The position numbers were made by a program, and so were the translations under genes. Below, in pieces: positions 53,902 to 63,119 of a stretch of DNA of 64,000 nt. Position 1 is the stretch's first letter. Every line of letters begins with the position of its first letter. The DNA comes from Myxococcales bacterium (lineage in GTDB: Bacteria; Myxococcota; Polyangia; Nannocystales; Nannocystaceae), in the NCBI GenBank assembly GCA_016793465.1, contig JAEUJW010000039.1, positions 372,001 through 436,000 on the forward strand. The letters are read 5' to 3'. The notes beneath the pieces are model-generated. The model ran no database searches and had not been told where the DNA came from. It saw nothing but the letters and a program-made list of their open reading frames with translations.

Positions 53902-54756
53902 ATGACCTTGAACATTAATCGCTGTGGTGTGGTGGGGCTGTGGACCGCGGGCTGGCTCGTCGCGTGCGCGCCGGACAAGGGCGCGACCGACAGCGAGGAT
54001 GGCAGCAGCACCGGCGGCGCGACCGCGACGGGCGACGAACTCTCCGGCAGCGCGACGGGCCAGCCGACGAGCGGCGACTCGCTGTCGGCGGGCACCGTCG
54101 ATGCGACCGATCCGGCGGACACCGGCGCGGTCGAGGAGACCGGGCAGACTAGCGACCCGGGCGGCGGCGGCTGCGTCGACACGCCGACGCCGCTCGCGCT
54201 CGAGGACGACACGCCGCTGGGCTTCACGCCCGCGCAGGCGCTGGCCGGGCAGACCGGGCCGCGCAGCGGCACGGCCATGTGGACGCCCGACGGGTTCGTG
54301 CACGCCGACCTGAAGGGCACGTCGATGCCGATCACGCTGCGCCTCGAGTACACCGGCGGGCCGATCGTGTTCGTCGAGTCGAGCCCGGGGGTCAACGGGG
54401 CGCAGGGGCTGCCCGAGCCGATCTTCTGCGAGTCGCGGCTCGAGATCACGGTGAGCGTCGAGTTGACCAGCGAGGGCGGCGAGCTGGCCGAGCGCCGCGA
54501 GGGCGTGGTGCGCACGGTTGCGGTCGGGTCGCTGCAGCTGACGCGCCTCGACCTGGTGCCGCCGGGGTTCATGGGCTCGTTCACGCCGGCGCAGATCGTC
54601 GACCCGCCGCTGACGCTCGAGTCGTTCGACGTGGGGGCCGACTTCACGCCGAGCGAGGCCGGCGGCTCGCTCAACGGCGGGGTGTCGGACCCGATGCTCG
54701 GCAGCCTCGGCTACGGGGTGCTGGCGACCGTCGTGGTCGGCGCGCCGGCGCCGTGA
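53902..54756 (+). CDS. Lipoprotein with Thr/Ser/Gly-rich linker, unknown function
   Basis: A 284-residue lipoprotein with lipobox LVAC. About 60 residues of Thr/Ser/Gly/Asp linker are followed by a beta-rich domain from LGFTPAQALAGQTGPRSG; the sequence FTPAQ recurs near the end (GSFTPAQIVDPP). I do not recognise it. GGTGG five bases ahead supports ATG 53902. TATGGT (53890) overlaps this region. Its stop and that of the convergent V4R-STAS gene touch, sharing the palindrome TGATCA with no gap. Confidence 0.8.
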   Translation: MTLNINRCGVVGLWTAGWLVACAPDKGATDSEDGSSTGGATATGDELSGSATGQPTSGDSLSAGTVDATDPADTGAVEETGQTSDPGGGGCVDTPTPLALEDDTPLGFTPAQALAGQTGPRSGTAMWTPDGFVHADLKGTSMPITLRLEYTGGPIVFVESSPGVNGAQGLPEPIFCESRLEITVSVELTSEGGELAERREGVVRTVAVGSLQLTRLDLVPPGFMGSFTPAQIVDPPLTLESFDVGADFTPSEAGGSLNGGVSDPMLGSLGYGVLATVVVGAPAP

Positions 54757-55806
54757 TCAGCGGCCGAACAGGCGCAGGCCGTCGGCGAGGGTGCGGGCGA
54801 CCGCGAGGTCGCCGAGGCGCACGTCGCGGGCGACCAGCGCCTCGGCGAGGGTCGGGCTGACGCCGGTGACGACCACGCGGGCGCCGAGCAGGCGCAGCGC
54901 GGCGGCGAGGCCGACGATGTGGGCCGCGCCGTAGTCGGCGAGCTGGGCCCCGGTGACGTCGACGAGCACGCCGCGGGCGCGCCGCTGGCTGACGGCGCGC
55001 AGCAGGTCCGCGGTCATGGCGTGGGCGCGGGCGGGGTCGAGGCCGCCGACGATCGGCAGGACCAGCAGGTCGTCGGCGACCGGGAGGATCGGCGCCGACA
55101 GCTCGTCGATGATGGCGCGCTGGGCCTGGATGGTCGCGAGCTGGTAGTCGCCGGTGTGGACGCGCTCGCGCAGCTCCTCGGCGAGCGAGGGGACCGGCGC
55201 GAGGGCCTCGCGCCAGGTCGCGGCGCGCGCGTCGGCGGCCTCGTCGGCGGGGCGGACCTCGAGCTCGCAGTGGGCGTCGCCGCAGGCCGCGCAGCGGACC
55301 TCGACGGCGAGCATCGGCCGGTCGCACGCGGCCGAGCTCCAGCCGCCGAGGTGACCGGCGAGGTGCCAACACGCGGGCGTGGCGGCGGCGCCGAACAGGC
55401 GCAGGTGGCCGGCGGCCTCGGGCGAGTCGTCGACGCGCACGCGGAGGTCGCCCGGGCCCGGCTGGCCGAGCAGCTCGAGGCGGCCGTAGCCGGCGGCGGA
55501 CAGGTACTCGCAGCCGGCCCGCACGGCGGCGTCGCCGGGCAGGCCGCGGGCTCGCAGCAGGGCGGCCGCGTCGTCGATGCCGGCGTCGCGGGCGGCCTGG
55601 GCGACGACCGAGCGGGCCAGGGCCTCGCCGAGCTGGTGGACCAGCGCCTTGCGCAGGCGGTCGGTCGCGGCGTGGCTGTGCAGCAAGGCGGGCGAGCCGC
55701 CCACGCGCAGGCCGGCGCGGGCGCGCGGAGGATCCGACGGAACAACGTCGCGAGCGCCGCTCACATCGTTCTGACCGGATCCGGCGTCCACGACTTCGCC
55801 TTCCAT
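54757..55806 (-). CDS. V4R-STAS signalling protein
   Basis: A 349-residue soluble protein. Residues about 30-200 form a V4R (4-vinyl-reductase type) ligand-binding domain whose end carries the Cys/His pattern CAACGDAHCELEV. A coil with IQAQRAIIDELSAPILPVADDLLVLPIVGG leads to an RsbR-type STAS domain (about 245-349). At the phosphorylation site it reads QLADYGAAHIV, with no Ser or Thr, unlike the STAS protein at 22100. It may thus bind partners without being switched by phosphorylation. ATG 55806 was chosen because the longer frame upstream is Arg-rich. Confidence 0.85.
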   Translation of the reverse strand: MEGEVVDAGSGQNDVSGARDVVPSDPPRARAGLRVGGSPALLHSHAATDRLRKALVHQLGEALARSVVAQAARDAGIDDAAALLRARGLPGDAAVRAGCEYLSAAGYGRLELLGQPGPGDLRVRVDDSPEAAGHLRLFGAAATPACWHLAGHLGGWSSAACDRPMLAVEVRCAACGDAHCELEVRPADEAADARAATWREALAPVPSLAEELRERVHTGDYQLATIQAQRAIIDELSAPILPVADDLLVLPIVGGLDPARAHAMTADLLRAVSQRRARGVLVDVTGAQLADYGAAHIVGLAAALRLLGARVVVTGVSPTLAEALVARDVRLGDLAVARTLADGLRLFGR

Positions 55807-55991
55807 CGCGGCGCACGTTATCCGATGCGAGGGGCTGATGGGGCCGAAATCAACGTTCGGCGGCGACTTCGCCGGGTTCTGCGTGCTCCGCGCGGCGCCG
55901 ACGGGTCGACCCTGCCGGCGCCGCGCGCGGTTTTTTTCGGCTCGATACGGGGCCGCCCGTCGCGCGCGGGTGGCCGGGGGCGACGCTGTCA

Positions 55992-56021
55992 CGATCGCAC
56001 ATATCGAGATATGTGCGATCG
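55992..56021. terminator. Perfect 30-bp AT-rich palindrome
   Basis: Arms CGATCGCACATATC and GATATGTGCGATCG flank GA. It lies nine bases after the stop of the Roadblock gene and 186 bases before the V4R-STAS start on the same strand. It is a strong hairpin without a T-run: either the terminator of the Roadblock gene or an operator for the V4R-STAS gene. Confidence 0.55.
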
Positions 56022-56029
56022 AACGGCGA

Positions 56030-57400
56030 TCATATCACCAGTTCGCTCTCGATCTTGGTGAGGCGGTGGCGGGCCATGCCGAGGTTGCCCTTGGCCTTGT
56101 CGATCGCGAGGTATATGAACAGGTTGTCGTACTTGCGGAGCGGGCGGATGAGGTGGATCTGGTCGTCGAGCGTGATGAGGATGTCCTGGATCTGGCCGCG
56201 GATGCCGAGCTCCGCCATGGTGTTCATCTTGGCCTTGACCACCTGGCAGTTGCCGGCGGCCGCGACCTCGAGGTTGAGCCGGGCCCCGCCGCCGGCGGTG
56301 CCGAGGCACAGCCCCGACTCATAATCTGCCAGCGCTATGCCGAGCGCGCCGTCGATCTTCATCGCCTCTTCCATCGTCTTGTCGATGTTCGCCATCGTCT
56401 TTTCACCGATCTGTCGCGTATCGATCGTCGACGGCTGGGGGTCGGGCTCCGCGACCGCGTCGGGCGGTATGGTCGGGCTGGCGGCCGGGGGCGCGCGTAC
56501 GGGGGCTGGCTCGGGGGGCGCTGCGGCGGTCTGCGCGGGGGGCGGGCGCTCCGGCGCCGGCGCTGGGGGCGGGAGGTCCGGCGCCGCGGGGGCGGGCGGT
56601 CCGGTCGAGGCCACGGCGCCGGCTCGGCGGGCGTCGGGGGTGTTGGCGGGGGCCTCGAACAGCTCGTCGCTGAAGTCGAGGTCGTTGGCGGCGCCGCGGC
56701 GGGCGAGGTCGCGGAGCTGTTCGTCGCCCAGGCGGGCGGCGTCCAGGAGGAGGTCGGTGAGCCTGCGGCGGACGGTGGTCGCGCTCGCGGACACGTTGCG
56801 GTGAAACGCGAAGATCGCGTGGGGCCAGGCGAAGATCTCGAGGGCCGCGGCGTCGCCCTCCTGCTCGGGGCTGTGGGCGTCGACGAGCTTGCCGTCGACG
56901 AATGCGAGCACCCCGCGGCGCTCGGCCGAGGCCACGAACAGCGTGCACGAGCGCCGCTCCATCTCGACGAGCTGGACGAAGCCCGCCAGCGACACACCCT
57001 CGATGCGGATGAGCTGGGCCCGCGCGGCCAGCAGGGCGCTGACGCGGGCCTGCAGCTCGAGCACCTCGACCGGCGCGAGCATGTGCTCGACGACCTCGCC
57101 GGGCCGCGGACGGCGCGGCTGCTCGCGGTCCCTGGGCTGCGAGACCACGAGGATGGGGATCGGCAGGGGCAGCGAGTTCATGGCCCGCGCGAGGTCCTCG
57201 GTGGCGAGCAGCAGGGGTCCGGAGACCGCGAGGATGAGGTCCACGGGGGTCGTCGAGAGGAGGTGGAGCACCTCGGACTTGAGCACCGTGCGCATCAGCC
57301 GGGCCCGCGGCGCGAGTTCCCTCAGCGCCGCCTCCGAGATACCTGCTTTCCGCGCGAAGTCCCCGACCACGAGCACATTGGTGGTCCGCGCATGTTCCAC
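56030..57400 (-). CDS. DUF4388 (PATAN)-Roadblock/LC7 fusion, MglB-like
   Basis: A 456-residue cytoplasmic protein. Residues 1-120 look like a receiver-type alpha/beta domain (TNVLVVGDFARKAGI). DUF4388 follows (about 130-235: GFVQLVEMERRSCTLFVASAERRGVLAFVDGKLVDAHS). A linker of about 60 Pro/Ala residues leads to a C-terminal Roadblock/LC7 domain of about 120 residues starting MANIDKTMEEAMKIDGALGIALADY. Roadblock proteins such as MglB regulate small GTPases of the MglA type; none is in the window. The Roadblock part could also start alone at ATG 56395, which has GGTGA eight bases ahead. GTG 57400 has GTAGG upstream, and TATGAT lies at 57428-57423. Confidence 0.85.
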   Translation of the reverse strand: MEHARTTNVLVVGDFARKAGISEAALRELAPRARLMRTVLKSEVLHLLSTTPVDLILAVSGPLLLATEDLARAMNSLPLPIPILVVSQPRDREQPRRPRPGEVVEHMLAPVEVLELQARVSALLAARAQLIRIEGVSLAGFVQLVEMERRSCTLFVASAERRGVLAFVDGKLVDAHSPEQEGDAAALEIFAWPHAIFAFHRNVSASATTVRRRLTDLLLDAARLGDEQLRDLARRGAANDLDFSDELFEAPANTPDARRAGAVASTGPPAPAAPDLPPPAPAPERPPPAQTAAAPPEPAPVRAPPAASPTIPPDAVAEPDPQPSTIDTRQIGEKTMANIDKTMEEAMKIDGALGIALADYESGLCLGTAGGGARLNLEVAAAGNCQVVKAKMNTMAELGIRGQIQDILITLDDQIHLIRPLRKYDNLFIYLAIDKAKGNLGMARHRLTKIESELVI

Positions 57401-58161
57401 CGGGCGAACCTACTTGATCCGGATCATACTGTAAAGCGGAAAGAAGATATTTTAAATGATGCTTCGGGTGGGATATGCGCCGCCGGCGTATGCGAGCGGC
57501 CACCATAAGTATCGACGAATCCTATTTTGCATGTGCTAACATTGTGATTCGCGCGCGACCATGGCGTGACGTCAGGCGATATGCGAAGCGGACGTTGCGA
57601 GGAGCGACGCTGCGTCGGGCCCGCACGGGCCCCGGTGAGGGCGCGGCGCCCCGGGCGCCTCGCGTTGCGAGGACGTCGCCCACGCGCCGGGGCCCGTCGA
57701 GGGCGGCGGCGCCGGCAGGAAACATCGGAGGATTCCCCATCAGCGGGGCGTACACGGTGCACATCAGCGGGAGTGTGGCCACCGCTCCCCCACGTCCGCG
57801 GCCCGGCGAGCAGGTCGGTGTTCGACCGCTGCCGGGCGCGTCGCGGTCGCGAGGTCGGCGCGCCCGCGCGGAGACGCGGGCGAATGGCGGCGCGCAGGCG
57901 CGGTCCGGCCGGGCGACGGGGGAATGCTCGAGGTGCCCGCACGCGGCCGCGTGTATGCGCAAATCGCGGGCGTCACGACGATATCGTCGATCGGCGGATC
58001 GATCGTAGATATCCCCGGATAGCGGCCGGCGGGGCCTCACCGATACGATGCCAGCGGCGGGCGCGTGGGTCCGATGAATGTGAGGACGCGGGACGCGACG
58101 AATGTCGGCCGGCGCGAGCGCCGGGCCGCGGCGTCGCTGCGGGCCGGGGCGGCCGGCGGGG
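57401..58161. other. Gene-free region, AT-rich near the Roadblock promoter
   Basis: About 760 bp. The left 150 bp are strikingly AT-rich and hold a minus-strand TATGAT (57428-57423) for the Roadblock gene. The middle is GC-rich with only Arg-rich frames. Near 57980-58015 there is an imperfect inverted pattern of GATATC and GATCGAT units. A 27-codon frame from 57456 is too weak to call. No RNA gene is recognised. Confidence 0.5.
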
Positions 58162-60285
58162 TCACCAGACCTCGCAGGCCGGGGCCGCGTGCATCGGCGT
58201 GCCGGCGGCGCACTGCCAGGCCTCCCAGAAGCCGGGGTAGTGGGCCAGCGGGACGTTGACGCGCTGGCGCGGCGGGCTGTGCGAGTCGGTCATGGCGCGC
58301 AGGCGCTGGCTCTCGGCGGTCTCGTGGGTGCACCAGCCCTGGGCGAAGCCGAGGAAGAACAGCTGGTCGTCGGTGAGGCCCTGCACGACCGGCTTGTCGG
58401 TGTGCTCCTTCTTCCAGGCGCGGTAGCCGGCGTGGGCCTCCTTAATGCCGCCGAAGTCGGCGATGTTCTCGCCGAGCGTGAGCGGGCCGTTGAGCTTGAC
58501 GCCGGGCAGCACCTCGATGCGGCCGTAGAGGTCCTCGACGCACTTGGCGCGCTCGGCGAACTTGGCGGTCGCGCTGGGGTCCCACCACTCGCGCAGCACG
58601 CCGGTGCCGTCGAACTTGCGGCCCTGGTCGTCGAAGCCGTGGGTGAGCTCGTGGCCCATGACCATGCCGATGCCGCCGAAGTTCATGGCCATCGGGAAGT
58701 CGGCGCTGAAGTACGGCGGCTGGAGGATGCCGGCCGGGAACACCATCTGGTTGTGGCTCGGGTGGTAGTAGGCGTTGACGATCGCGGGCGGCATCTCCCA
58801 CTCGTCGCGGTCGACCTTCTGGCCGATGCGGTCGGCCTCGCGTTCGAAGTTGAAGCGGCGGGCGGCGACCCAGTTGCCGAGGTGGTCCTGGCGCGACAGC
58901 CTCAGCTTCGCGTAGTCGCGCCACTTCTCGGGGTAGCCGATCTTGTTGCGCAGGGCCTTCATCTTCTCGACGGCGCGCGCGCGGGTGGCGGGGTCCATCC
59001 ACGTGAGCGCGGGCAGGCCGGCCTCGAAGGCGAGCTCGATGAACTCGATCATCTGCAGGGCGACGGTCTTGCTCTCGCCGGCGAAGCGCTCGCGCACGAA
59101 CGCCTGGCCGACGAGCTCGCCGAGGCCGGCGTTGGCCCAGCCGACGCAGCGCTCCCAGCGCGGCGAGAGCTCGCTGGCGCCGGTGAGCAGGGCGTCGAGC
59201 TTGAAGTCGGCGTTGACGACGTCGCGGCCGAGGTGCGCGGCCGCGGTGTTGAGGATGTGCCAGCGCAGGTAGGCCTGCAGCGCGTCGGGCGGGGCGGCGC
59301 GCACGGTGGCCCCGAGCTGCTTGAAGAACTCGGGGGTCATGAGGTTGAGGTCGGCGCCGATGTTCGGGTAGCCGAGGCCGGTCCAGTAGGCGCTCCACGG
59401 GGTCTTCGGGTCCTGCTGCTGCAGGCCGGCGGTGCCGACGCGGTGGTAGGTGCGGTCGGCGTCGCGCAGCTCGGCGCGCGGGCTCGAGATGGCGGCGAGC
59501 TTGGCCTCGAAGCCGACGATCGCCGCGGCCTGGCGCGCGGCCGCGTCGGGCGTCTCGCCGAGGAAGCCGAGCATGGTCGCGACGTGGCTCTGGTAGGCGG
59601 CGAGGATGCGGCGGCTGTCGGCGTCGGTCTTCAGGTAGAAGTCGCGGTCCGGGAGGCCGGTGCCGCCCTGCACGAGCTGGGCGATGTAGACGTCGGGGCG
59701 CTTGGCGTCGGGCTCGATGAAGAACGCGAACAGCGGGCCGCCGCCGGCGAAGTAGGTGGCGTGCAGCTTGCCGACGACGGCGAAGAAGCTGGCCTCGTCC
59801 TTGACGCTGGTGACCTGCGAGAGGATCGGCGCGAGCGGGGTGAGGCCGAGCTCGTCGATCGAGGTCTCGTCCATGCAGGCGCTGTGGAAGGTGCCGAGCT
59901 TGGCGTCGATCGGCGAGGCCTTCGGCTTGTGGCCGTTGGCGGCGGCGTCGTCGAGGATCTGGCGCAGCACGGCGTTGTTGCGGTCGGCGAGCTCGCCGAA
60001 GCCGCGGCCGTAGCGCGGCTTGTCGGGCGGGAGACGGGTCTTGCGCAGCCAGCCGCCGCAGGCGTACTGGTAGAAGTCGGTGCAGGGGTCGACGGTGGTG
60101 TCGATCGCCGAGACGACCGAGGCGCCGACGGCCTCGCGGGCGACCAGCGAGGGCCGCTGGACCGGCGGGGGAGCGCTGGGGGCCGCCGGGGCCGCGGGGG
60201 GCGCCTGCGGGCGATCGCAGGCGAGGAGCAGGGCGCAGGTCGTCAGGACCGTGGCCGTGGAATACGCGGTGTGGCGGCGGAACAT
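58162..60285 (-). CDS. M13-family (neprilysin/PepO-type) metallopeptidase lipoprotein
   Basis: A 707-residue zinc endopeptidase. The signal peptide ends LLLAC, so it is a lipoprotein. The zinc motif is GHELTHGFDDQG (HExxH near residue 545), with the second-site GENIADFGGI. Substrate-binding NAYYHPSHNQMVFPAGILQPPYF and the N-terminal M13 domain signature DPCTDFYQYACGGW are also present. Length and motifs are complete. It should cleave peptides outside the cytoplasm. The upstream kinase gene on the same strand ends 100 bp before its start. Confidence 0.95.
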   Translation of the reverse strand: MFRRHTAYSTATVLTTCALLLACDRPQAPPAAPAAPSAPPPVQRPSLVAREAVGASVVSAIDTTVDPCTDFYQYACGGWLRKTRLPPDKPRYGRGFGELADRNNAVLRQILDDAAANGHKPKASPIDAKLGTFHSACMDETSIDELGLTPLAPILSQVTSVKDEASFFAVVGKLHATYFAGGGPLFAFFIEPDAKRPDVYIAQLVQGGTGLPDRDFYLKTDADSRRILAAYQSHVATMLGFLGETPDAAARQAAAIVGFEAKLAAISSPRAELRDADRTYHRVGTAGLQQQDPKTPWSAYWTGLGYPNIGADLNLMTPEFFKQLGATVRAAPPDALQAYLRWHILNTAAAHLGRDVVNADFKLDALLTGASELSPRWERCVGWANAGLGELVGQAFVRERFAGESKTVALQMIEFIELAFEAGLPALTWMDPATRARAVEKMKALRNKIGYPEKWRDYAKLRLSRQDHLGNWVAARRFNFEREADRIGQKVDRDEWEMPPAIVNAYYHPSHNQMVFPAGILQPPYFSADFPMAMNFGGIGMVMGHELTHGFDDQGRKFDGTGVLREWWDPSATAKFAERAKCVEDLYGRIEVLPGVKLNGPLTLGENIADFGGIKEAHAGYRAWKKEHTDKPVVQGLTDDQLFFLGFAQGWCTHETAESQRLRAMTDSHSPPRQRVNVPLAHYPGFWEAWQCAAGTPMHAAPACEVW

Positions 60286-60385
60286 CGCGGGGATGCTGCC
60301 ACAAAATGCGCGCGCCGAGGAGGTACGTGCGGATGCACGGGGTGAGCCGCGTCAACCGGCGAGCGGCCGCCGATCGGCCGCCGAG

Positions 60386-62962
60386 TCAGCCGCCGATCTT
60401 CGACTTCACCTTGTCGAGGCGCTCGTTGGCCTCGCCGACGCCGAGATCCTTGGCCTTCTGGTAGGCGCGGCGGGCGTCGACGTAGCGCAGCTGCTTGTAG
60501 TAGGCGTCGCCGAGGCGCAGGTGGTACTTGCCGTTCTTCGGGGCGGCGGCGGTGGCCTTCTCGGCGAAGCCGACGGCCTGCTGGTACTTCTCGCGGTTGA
60601 AGGCGATGTCGCTGAGGCCCATGAGCGCCTCGGCGTTGCGGTTGTCGAACGAGAGGGCCTGGTGATAGAGGGTCTCGGCGTTGCCCTCGCTGCCGCGCGC
60701 GAGCGCGGCGCGGGCGTCCTTGACGAGGGCGTCGGCCTTCTTGGTGTCGCGCTTGCTGACCGGGGCCTGCTTGCCGCCGGGGTCGACGAACGGGTCGATC
60801 ACGGGCGGCAGGTCGTTGGCCGGCGGGATCGCGGACGGGCGCGGCTCGTCGCTCGGCTTCTTGCGCCTGGTGGTCTTGCCGCTGGTCGCCTCGATCAGGC
60901 GGTCGAGGCTGGCCTGCGAGCTCGCGGGGCTCGACTCGTCGTCGGCGATGGCCTGCAGCTTCTCGGCGCGCTTGGTCTCGTCCTGCTCGGCCAGGGCGAT
61001 CAGCGGGGCCGCGGCGCGCAGGTCGGCCTCGCTGAAGCTGCCCTCGGCGGCGTGCTCGCGGAAGTCGGCGAGGGTGCCGGGGGTGGCCCCGGCGCGCTCG
61101 CGGGCGGTGGCGTTGCGCTCGTCGAAGGTGAGGGCCTGCAGGTAGTAGTCGCGGGCGAACGGCTTGCCGCCGTCCTTCTCCCAGTAGGTGTCGCCGAGGC
61201 CGACGAGGGCGGTCGCGAACTCCTGGCGCAGCTCGAGCGCGCGCTGCTGGCCGAGCGCCTGGACCGGGCCGGCGAGCGCCTCGAGGTCGGTGACCTTGCG
61301 GTAGGCGGTGGCGGCCGGGTCGTCCTTCGGCGGGTAGACCCAGTTGGCGCGGGCACCGGCGGCGCGGGCGGCGTTGGTGAGGGCGTCGACCTCGGCGTCG
61401 GCGGCGGGGGCCGGGTCGCCGCGCAGCAGCAGCAGGGCGGTGACGCCGGCGGCGACGAGCGTGCTGGCCCCGGCGATCGCCGGCCACAGCCACCGCCGGC
61501 GCGGCCGGCCCTGGCCGTCGAGCTGCGGCATGTCGCGCAGCAGGCGCTCGCGGCGCTCGGGGTCGATCGGCGGCAGCGGCAGGTCGTCCCACGGGGTGTG
61601 CAGGCCGGCGGCGATCTGGGCCTCGCACAGCGCCGCCTCGAGCTCGTGCATGTTGGCGTAGCGCTTCTCGGGGACCTTCTCGAGGCAGCGCAGGATCACC
61701 GCCTCGAGCGCGGGGTGCACGGCCCCGGCGGCGCACAGCGTCGACGGCGCGACCGGCGTGCGCTCGAGCTGGGCCTGCAGGATCTCGTCGACGGTCTGGG
61801 CGACGAACGGGGGCTTGCCGACCAGCAGCTCGTAGGCGGTGCAGCCGAGCGAGTACATGTCGAGGCGGCCGTCGAACGGCTGGCCGAGGACCTGCTCGGG
61901 CGCCATGTAGTGCGGGGTGCCGGCGGCCCCGGTGTCGCCGGCGGCGTTCATGGTGGCGATGCCGAAGTCGACGACCTTGACGCGGTCGGGGCGACCGGCC
62001 TGCAGCGCGACGTTGGGGCCGGCGGCCACGGCGTTGAGCACGATGATGTTGTCGGGCTTGACGTCGCGGTGGATGATGCCGACGTCGTGGGCGGCGGCCA
62101 GGCCCTTGCAGACCTGGCGGAGGATCGCGATCATGCGGCCCTGCTCCATCGGGCACTTGTCGAGCTCGGTGTCGAGTCCGTGGCCGTTGAGCAGCTCCAT
62201 CGCGAACATCAGGCGGCCGTCCGGGAGCTCGCCGAAGTCGAAGATCTCGACGATGTTCGGCGAGCCGATGCGGCTGGCGGCGCGGGCCTCCTCGCGGAAC
62301 TGGGCGGCCTGGTGCGGGTCCTCGCTGGCCTCGATGCGCAGGATCTTGAGGGCGACGCGGCGCTCGATGTCCTCGTGCTCGGCCTCGTAGACCACGCCCA
62401 TGCCGCCCTCGCCGAGCCAGCGCACCAGGCGGTAGCGGGTCCCGGGCACCCGGCGACCGGGGAGCAGGCGGACCTGCGTGCCGTCGTTGGCCATGGCGCC
62501 CGCGGGCCCGCGGGTGCGCTCGCGGCCGCGGGTCGGCGAGGTGCCGCGCGCGTTCGCCAGGGGGCGCGAGCCGTCGCTCTGCGGGCGCTCGGGCGAGTCG
62601 CTGCGCGGGCGCTGGGTGTTGACGGACTCGCTGCGCGGGCGCCCGGCGAGCGGCCGACGTCCGACCTTGGAGTCCTCCTGGGCGGAACCGGCGAGCGGAC
62701 GTCGCGTGACCTTGGAGTCCTCGAGCCCGGCCGGGGCGAGCGGACGTCGCGACACCCGCGAGTCCTCGACGGGCTCGGGGCGGGTGGGGGCGAGGCGCCG
62801 GGAGCCGGTGATCGGCGGCGCCGGGGCGGCGCCGGGGTCGTCGGCTCCCGCGTCGCCGGCGTCGTCCTCGACCTCGAAGGAGACTGTCCAGCTCCGCTCG
62901 GGTGCGGAGCCCGGCGGGAGGGCGTCGACGGGTATGAGATCAGGCTTACGAGACGCGGCCAT
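60386..62962 (-). CDS. Ser/Thr protein kinase with C-terminal TPR domain
   Basis: An 858-residue membrane kinase. The N-terminal 155 residues are disordered and contain three 15-residue repeats with EDSKVxRRPLA. The Hanks kinase domain (about 170-450) has LGEGGMGVVYEA, catalytic Lys in VALKIL, HRDVKPDN near 295, DFGIAT and GTPHYMAPEQ. One membrane helix (WPAIAGASTLVAAGVTALLLL, about 490-510) anchors it, and the periplasmic part has TPR units (NAETLYHQALSFDNRNAEALMGLSDIAFNREKYQQAVGFAEKA). Substrates could include the FHA proteins at 46797 and 50653. ATG 62962 is the natural start. Confidence 0.93.
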   Translation of the reverse strand: MAASRKPDLIPVDALPPGSAPERSWTVSFEVEDDAGDAGADDPGAAPAPPITGSRRLAPTRPEPVEDSRVSRRPLAPAGLEDSKVTRRPLAGSAQEDSKVGRRPLAGRPRSESVNTQRPRSDSPERPQSDGSRPLANARGTSPTRGRERTRGPAGAMANDGTQVRLLPGRRVPGTRYRLVRWLGEGGMGVVYEAEHEDIERRVALKILRIEASEDPHQAAQFREEARAASRIGSPNIVEIFDFGELPDGRLMFAMELLNGHGLDTELDKCPMEQGRMIAILRQVCKGLAAAHDVGIIHRDVKPDNIIVLNAVAAGPNVALQAGRPDRVKVVDFGIATMNAAGDTGAAGTPHYMAPEQVLGQPFDGRLDMYSLGCTAYELLVGKPPFVAQTVDEILQAQLERTPVAPSTLCAAGAVHPALEAVILRCLEKVPEKRYANMHELEAALCEAQIAAGLHTPWDDLPLPPIDPERRERLLRDMPQLDGQGRPRRRWLWPAIAGASTLVAAGVTALLLLRGDPAPAADAEVDALTNAARAAGARANWVYPPKDDPAATAYRKVTDLEALAGPVQALGQQRALELRQEFATALVGLGDTYWEKDGGKPFARDYYLQALTFDERNATARERAGATPGTLADFREHAAEGSFSEADLRAAAPLIALAEQDETKRAEKLQAIADDESSPASSQASLDRLIEATSGKTTRRKKPSDEPRPSAIPPANDLPPVIDPFVDPGGKQAPVSKRDTKKADALVKDARAALARGSEGNAETLYHQALSFDNRNAEALMGLSDIAFNREKYQQAVGFAEKATAAAPKNGKYHLRLGDAYYKQLRYVDARRAYQKAKDLGVGEANERLDKVKSKIGG
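62633..62767 (-). repeat. Three 45-bp tandem repeats in the kinase N-terminus
   Basis: Exact 45-bp periodicity (GAGTCCTC recurs at 62670, 62715 and 62760). Each unit codes EDS(K/R)V-x-RRPLA plus four or five variable residues. Ser and Arg-Arg-Pro spacing suggests repeated phosphorylation or docking sites. Confidence 0.85.
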
Positions 62963-63119
62963 TAATGGGGGGTGCCGACGCCAGTGTCCGCCGCATGGCG
63001 CGCGCCGACAAGGGCCTTTTCGCGGCCCGCCGGGGCCGTATGCGCCCGCCGCGGCGCGCGCGGCCGAACCGCCGCCGGGCTTATGTCCATGGCGCCCGAG
63101 GCGGTGTAGCCTCCGGGGG

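Noticed and set aside
57456..57536. 27-codon frame starting ATG-ATG in the AT-rich gap
   Set aside because: Too short, no clear Shine-Dalgarno at proper distance, no similarity recognised.
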